DNA of 7,305 nt from an uncultured Clostridia bacterium (GTDB taxonomy: Bacteria; Bacillota; Clostridia; Christensenellales; Borkfalkiaceae), in contig CAKQMM010000051.1 of the NCBI GenBank assembly GCA_934254755.1, forward strand, positions 1 through 7,305, written 5' to 3'. This document shows, piece after piece, positions 4,868-7,305 of the stretch (the first letter of the stretch is position 1; each line of letters opens with the position of its first letter). The translations under genes were made by a program, and so were the position numbers. The notes under the pieces were generated by a model, which did no database searches, was not told the origin of the DNA, and saw only the letters and a list, made by a program, of their open reading frames with translations.

Positions 4868-5911
4868 TTATGCGGGTAACCAAATCGCCGTAACCGTTAT
4901 ATCGCCGTCATAAAGATATTTTCCACTTTTAAAGGTTTTACCATTAAACGAAAATCCCGAAAAAACATATTTCGTCCCATCTTTCGTTACTTCTTTAACA
5001 TTAGGCTCAACTATTTTAAATTCTTCGCCATAATTACAATATTTGAATTCCTTATAATAGTTTCTAAACTCACCATAATCGTAAGTTATCTTATAGCTAT
5101 TAGCTTTAAACTTTCCGTAGACATTTACATCTCCCCAATTATAGCAACGATACTCATTAATTACAAAACTACAAAAAGTATCGTCGTAAAACCAATCTTC
5201 GAAACTATAATGTTCTTTTTGGGGGATAGGTAGATTAACCCAATCTCCATACTTAGCATCAATCGTTTGCCACTCATTCCCGTCTACAATAAGATGCAAT
5301 TTTGCAGATTTGGGGACAACTTTGGCAACCAATTTACAGTCTACTGTAGAAGATCCTTCAGTGAATTCAACATCAAAATTAACCGAATGCCAACTTACAA
5401 AATCATATCCTGTTATTTCGGGTATATAGTCAGCTTTAAACAATTCCCCTTGTTCTACCGTGATTTTTTTAAGAACATGTTCAACACGCATCACTCCTTC
5501 CCACCAAACATACGTAACGGTAATATCATATGATTTGAATACTGTCAAAGTATAAGTTGAAGAAAGGGTTCCGTCAGGTAAAGAAGATTGTAAGTAAAAC
5601 GTGTTATTTCCGTCTTTCAATTTTACAACTTTATTTTCTATTAAATTATTATCCGCATCAAAAACTCGCCAAATTGAACCATTTGTTACCTCAATCAAAT
5701 TAAACAGTTCTAATTTATCTGTTGACTTTTCAACAGATAAGTTAATCGTTTTTCCTTGCGGACTTTTACCATCAACTCTTAATATTTGAGGCACATCGAG
5801 GTTAGCCTCAGACTTTATACTACCTTCCGCACTATTTGCACAAGCGCACATTAGCATAATTAACACAATAAAAACACATACAATTATTATATAATTTTTA
5901 ATTTTTCTCAT
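4868..5911 (-). CDS. Surface lipoprotein with InlB/Flg_new-type repeats
   Basis: Predicted to be exported and lipid-anchored. From ATG 5911 (347 residues), a basic start (MRKIKN) leads into a hydrophobic helix and the lipobox-like MCAC, with Cys24 the likely modified residue. Residues about 42-127 look like a cadherin-like beta-sandwich, ending YTLTVFKSYDITVTY. Three repeats of about 70 residues follow (about 128-200, 201-270 and 272-347), each with beta-strands, an aromatic GYDFVSW/HYSFEDW/YVFSGF core and an ending like VYGKFKA or VTAIWLP. This matches Listeria-Bacteroides (Flg_new/InlB B) repeats, common in secreted proteins of gut Firmicutes and thought to mediate adhesion or structure. 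No enzyme or LRR domain is present. A TTG at 5920 could add three residues; neither start has a strong ribosome binding site, and I prefer ATG. It follows the small gene upstream by 15 nt and is probably co-transcribed with it. Confidence 0.82.
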   Translation of the reverse strand: MRKIKNYIIIVCVFIVLIMLMCACANSAEGSIKSEANLDVPQILRVDGKSPQGKTINLSVEKSTDKLELFNLIEVTNGSIWRVFDADNNLIENKVVKLKDGNNTFYLQSSLPDGTLSSTYTLTVFKSYDITVTYVWWEGVMRVEHVLKKITVEQGELFKADYIPEITGYDFVSWHSVNFDVEFTEGSSTVDCKLVAKVVPKSAKLHLIVDGNEWQTIDAKYGDWVNLPIPQKEHYSFEDWFYDDTFCSFVINEYRCYNWGDVNVYGKFKANSYKITYDYGEFRNYYKEFKYCNYGEEFKIVEPNVKEVTKDGTKYVFSGFSFNGKTFKSGKYLYDGDITVTAIWLPA

Positions 5912-5926
5912 ATTACACAACCCGTT

Positions 5927-6124
5927 TCAATTTTTTTTATCTTGCCTTTTAATTATTTCTTGCGTAAATTTACTAAACGTTCCTTCTTTGGAAGATTTAA
6001 GAATGTCTTTTTTAGCAGAATTTTTAAACCCCGTCACCGTATTATTATCGCAATACCCAATCTTGTCAATTAAATTAATTAGCGCATCAGTAATATCGTC
6101 GTTATTCATTGTTCTTTTCGTCAT
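5927..6124 (-). CDS. Small protein of unknown function
   Basis: I do not recognise this 65-residue protein. It has no signal peptide or membrane helix. It is charged throughout, with an acidic N-terminal helix region (NNDDITDALINLIDKIG) and a Lys-rich C-terminus ending RQDKKN. Support for it being real is mainly contextual: an extended -10 promoter 38 nt upstream, and the lipoprotein start just downstream on the same strand. The ribosome binding site before ATG 6124 is poor (only an A/G-rich AAAAGAAA). A second in-frame ATG at 6109 would give 60 residues. A plus-strand open frame overlaps it but looks like an AT-rich shadow. Confidence 0.5.
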   Translation of the reverse strand: MTKRTMNNDDITDALINLIDKIGYCDNNTVTGFKNSAKKDILKSSKEGTFSKFTQEIIKRQDKKN

Positions 6125-6161
6125 AATTATTTCTTTTATGTATCAAACACGACTCGCAGTC

Positions 6162-6190
6162 ATATTAGCATATCTTACAGCAAAAATCAA
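6162..6190 (-). promoter_or_regulatory. Promoter of the small protein-lipoprotein operon
   Basis: TTGATT (6185-6190) and TAATAT (6162-6167) are 17 bp apart, with TG one base before the -10 box. The expected start near 6155 gives a leader of about 30 nt to ATG 6124. It is the same box combination as the promoter of the UDG-like gene. Confidence 0.7.
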
Positions 6191-6232
6191 TCGTTTTATA
6201 AAATTAACTTTTAGTTCAGATATTCAACAACA

Positions 6233-6239
6233 CTCCTTT
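6233..6239 (-). promoter_or_regulatory. Orphan Shine-Dalgarno-like sequence
   Basis: AAAGGAG on the minus strand would suit a start around 6225-6228, but the TTG there opens only a frame of three codons. It may be left over from a deleted or broken gene between the stub and the next promoter, or be a chance purine run. Confidence 0.25.
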
Positions 6240-6276
6240 ATTTTTATTATTTTAATACTTTTTATAAACAATTTCC

Positions 6277-6369
6277 TCATTCCGTATTTATTCCGTATTT
6301 ATTTTGTAAATAATCGCAATATTCTAGGTAAGTATAATTTTTGATTTTTTCATATTCGTTAATATTCAT
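6277..6369 (-). pseudogene. Truncated gene: 30-codon N-terminal stub
   Basis: The start is good: GGGGG (6376-6380) lies 6 nt before ATG 6369, and the gene follows the stop of the 261-residue gene by 14 nt, as in an operon. The peptide begins MNINEYEKIK and continues YTYLEYCDYLQNKYG, then ends after five more residues. From memory, this opening (EYxKIKxxTYLEYCDYLQxKYG) belongs to a Firmicutes family of well over 100 residues that goes on to a His-rich, possibly HNH-like part. That continuation is not found in any frame downstream, so I infer a truncated gene. The frame runs into an 11-bp tandem duplication just after KYG. A genuine 30-residue peptide cannot be excluded. Confidence 0.5.
6280..6301. 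repeat. 11-bp tandem duplication
   Basis: TTCCGTATTTA occurs twice in a row (6280-6290 and 6291-6301). Because 11 is not a multiple of three, the second copy shifts the reading frame of the 30-codon stub. Replication slippage is the likely origin. Confidence 0.9.
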
Positions 6370-6383
6370 ACATTTCCCCCGCC

Positions 6384-7169
6384 CTAAATTCTATAAAACC
6401 TATTAAGGTATTCCAAGCATTTAAGCATATCGGTTTTAAGGGCGTCGCCATACAAAAAATTGCCCGTTAAAAAGTTTTTGACTTTTTTAGAATAATTGCT
6501 GAAAACCGCGTATTCGTCAAACAAATAAAAATCGTTATAACTTTTGGTAATGGTTTTTAATATCGGCGTTAAGTATTTGTCTATGATTTTAACGACTTTT
6601 CGGGCATACTCTTCGCTCTCGTTATACAGTCCGACAATAAACGCGATAAAGTTTTTCTTAAAATTTTCTTCGATATAATTTTTAATTTCAATCGGTTCGG
6701 CGGACGGGCTTCTGTGAATTAAAAATTTAACCGACGATTTATCTATCCCGAACACGTCGAGCATGTCCTGAATCAACCAGCACGAATGAAGCGCGGTGTG
6801 GTTACAGTTTACGTACAGCCCGCAATTAAGTTTTCTATAATTCACCCTTGCTTCTTTCGATAAAATATCCGCTTTCGTCCACGGGCAATTTATATACACT
6901 ACTTTTTCAACGTTATCGGCATTTATTTTATCGGGATACGCTTCTATCAAATAATTTAAAAGTTGAGTCAGCAAATCACCCCACACGCGCGACTCGAACA
7001 CCCTGCCGTTTACTTCAAGCGTGAACGGCGTGGTGTTTTCAAGCGAATAATCTCTTTTAGTTAAATCTTCGATATAATATCTTTTTCTCCCTACTAAAAC
7101 AACGTTTTTAAACAAGTCGCTTTCTTTATCGTAAATTAAAGACGGCGACGGCAACGTAATATCATCCAT
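6384..7169 (-). CDS. Uncharacterised 261-residue protein
   Basis: A soluble protein without signal peptide or membrane segment; I cannot name its function. Residues 48-80 (FTLEVNGRVFESRVWGDLL onward) form a beta-hairpin plus helix. They resemble a module I recall from many uncharacterised Firmicutes proteins, in which an NGK-like turn precedes a conserved Trp-x-x-Leu-Leu helix. That module is followed by a glycine-led strand and a helix, here CGLYVNCNHTALHSCWLIQ (116-134) and FGIDKSSVKFLIHR (140-153). The cluster Cys116, Cys122, His124, His128, Cys130 could bind a metal, which is inference only. The C-terminal 100 residues look helical. ATG 7169 is preceded by AAGGAAG with 7-nt spacing and by a consensus promoter. 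The truncated stub follows 14 nt after its stop, so they were probably one operon. Stop codon is TAG. Confidence 0.8.
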   Translation of the reverse strand: MDDITLPSPSLIYDKESDLFKNVVLVGRKRYYIEDLTKRDYSLENTTPFTLEVNGRVFESRVWGDLLTQLLNYLIEAYPDKINADNVEKVVYINCPWTKADILSKEARVNYRKLNCGLYVNCNHTALHSCWLIQDMLDVFGIDKSSVKFLIHRSPSAEPIEIKNYIEENFKKNFIAFIVGLYNESEEYARKVVKIIDKYLTPILKTITKSYNDFYLFDEYAVFSNYSKKVKNFLTGNFLYGDALKTDMLKCLEYLNRFYRI

Positions 7170-7223
7170 ATAAATACTTCCTTTTTTTAATTTTGATTAT
7201 TAAGCTTACTAATCTTTACCCGT

Positions 7224-7252
7224 ATTATAGACGAATAAAAACATATTGTCAA
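7224..7252 (-). promoter_or_regulatory. Consensus sigma-A promoter of the 261-residue gene
   Basis: TTGACA (7247-7252) and TATAAT (7224-7229) match the consensus exactly, 17 bp apart. An A/T-rich stretch upstream (7253-7280) could act as an UP element. The leader is about 47 nt. No operator or riboswitch-like fold is evident in it. Bases 7253-7305 hold no gene. Confidence 0.92.
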
Positions 7253-7305
7253 TAAAAAAACATAAAAAATTTCAACTTTTTTCTCTGCGTTTTTCAAGTG
7301 TATTT

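Noticed and set aside
5988..6344. Plus-strand open frame of up to 118 codons, hydrophobic
   Set aside because: It lies antisense to the small protein, its promoter and the truncated stub. The hydrophobic translation is what T-rich DNA gives by chance. A GGAAG upstream of an internal ATG keeps a little doubt.

Overview
This looks like a chromosomal segment from a low- to mid-GC member of the Bacillota (Firmicutes), probably an uncultured Clostridia-type gut bacterium. The pointers are the PyrR-controlled pyrimidine attenuator, the comEC-family gene, sigma-A promoters close to consensus, AGGAGG-like ribosome binding sites, and a lipoprotein built from InlB/Flg_new-type repeats. That placement is inference. 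Every gene I accept is on the minus strand, so the window reads right to left.

Right end (7252 down to 6277): a strong promoter drives a 261-residue protein of unknown function. A 30-codon stub follows it. The stub looks like the beginning of a larger protein whose remainder is missing, and an 11-bp tandem duplication sits next to the break.

Centre right (6190 down to 4868): a second promoter drives a small protein of unknown function and a lipoprotein predicted to be anchored at the cell surface. A 350-nt gap follows (4867-4518), with a strong palindrome, repeated AAATTTCAC boxes and the comEC promoter.

Centre (4517 down to 1722): a ComEC-like membrane protein ends where the metallo-beta-lactamase domain would normally begin. 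Its last two codons (the final sense codon and the stop) lie inside a 27-bp sequence that recurs perfectly 1098 bp away. Between the two copies is an AT-rich unit with its own promoter, an apparent leftover 3' end of another ORF, and one gene encoding an SH3-like domain joined to a uracil-DNA-glycosylase-like domain. Beyond the second copy, a stop-free stretch of 51 codons may be the tail of a broken gene. The arrangement suggests a gene captured or inserted behind comEC, and it is the most interesting part of the window.

Left end (1695 down to 1): the start of the pyrimidine (pyr) operon. A promoter, a PyrR-binding hairpin with a competing antiterminator, and an intrinsic terminator precede pyrR. 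A 193-nt gap with GC-rich palindromic repeats follows, then a uracil permease cut off by the window edge. PyrR senses uridine nucleotides and controls read-through into pyrR and the permease, which links uracil uptake to need.

I found no tRNA, rRNA, CRISPR array, transposase or recombinase gene.
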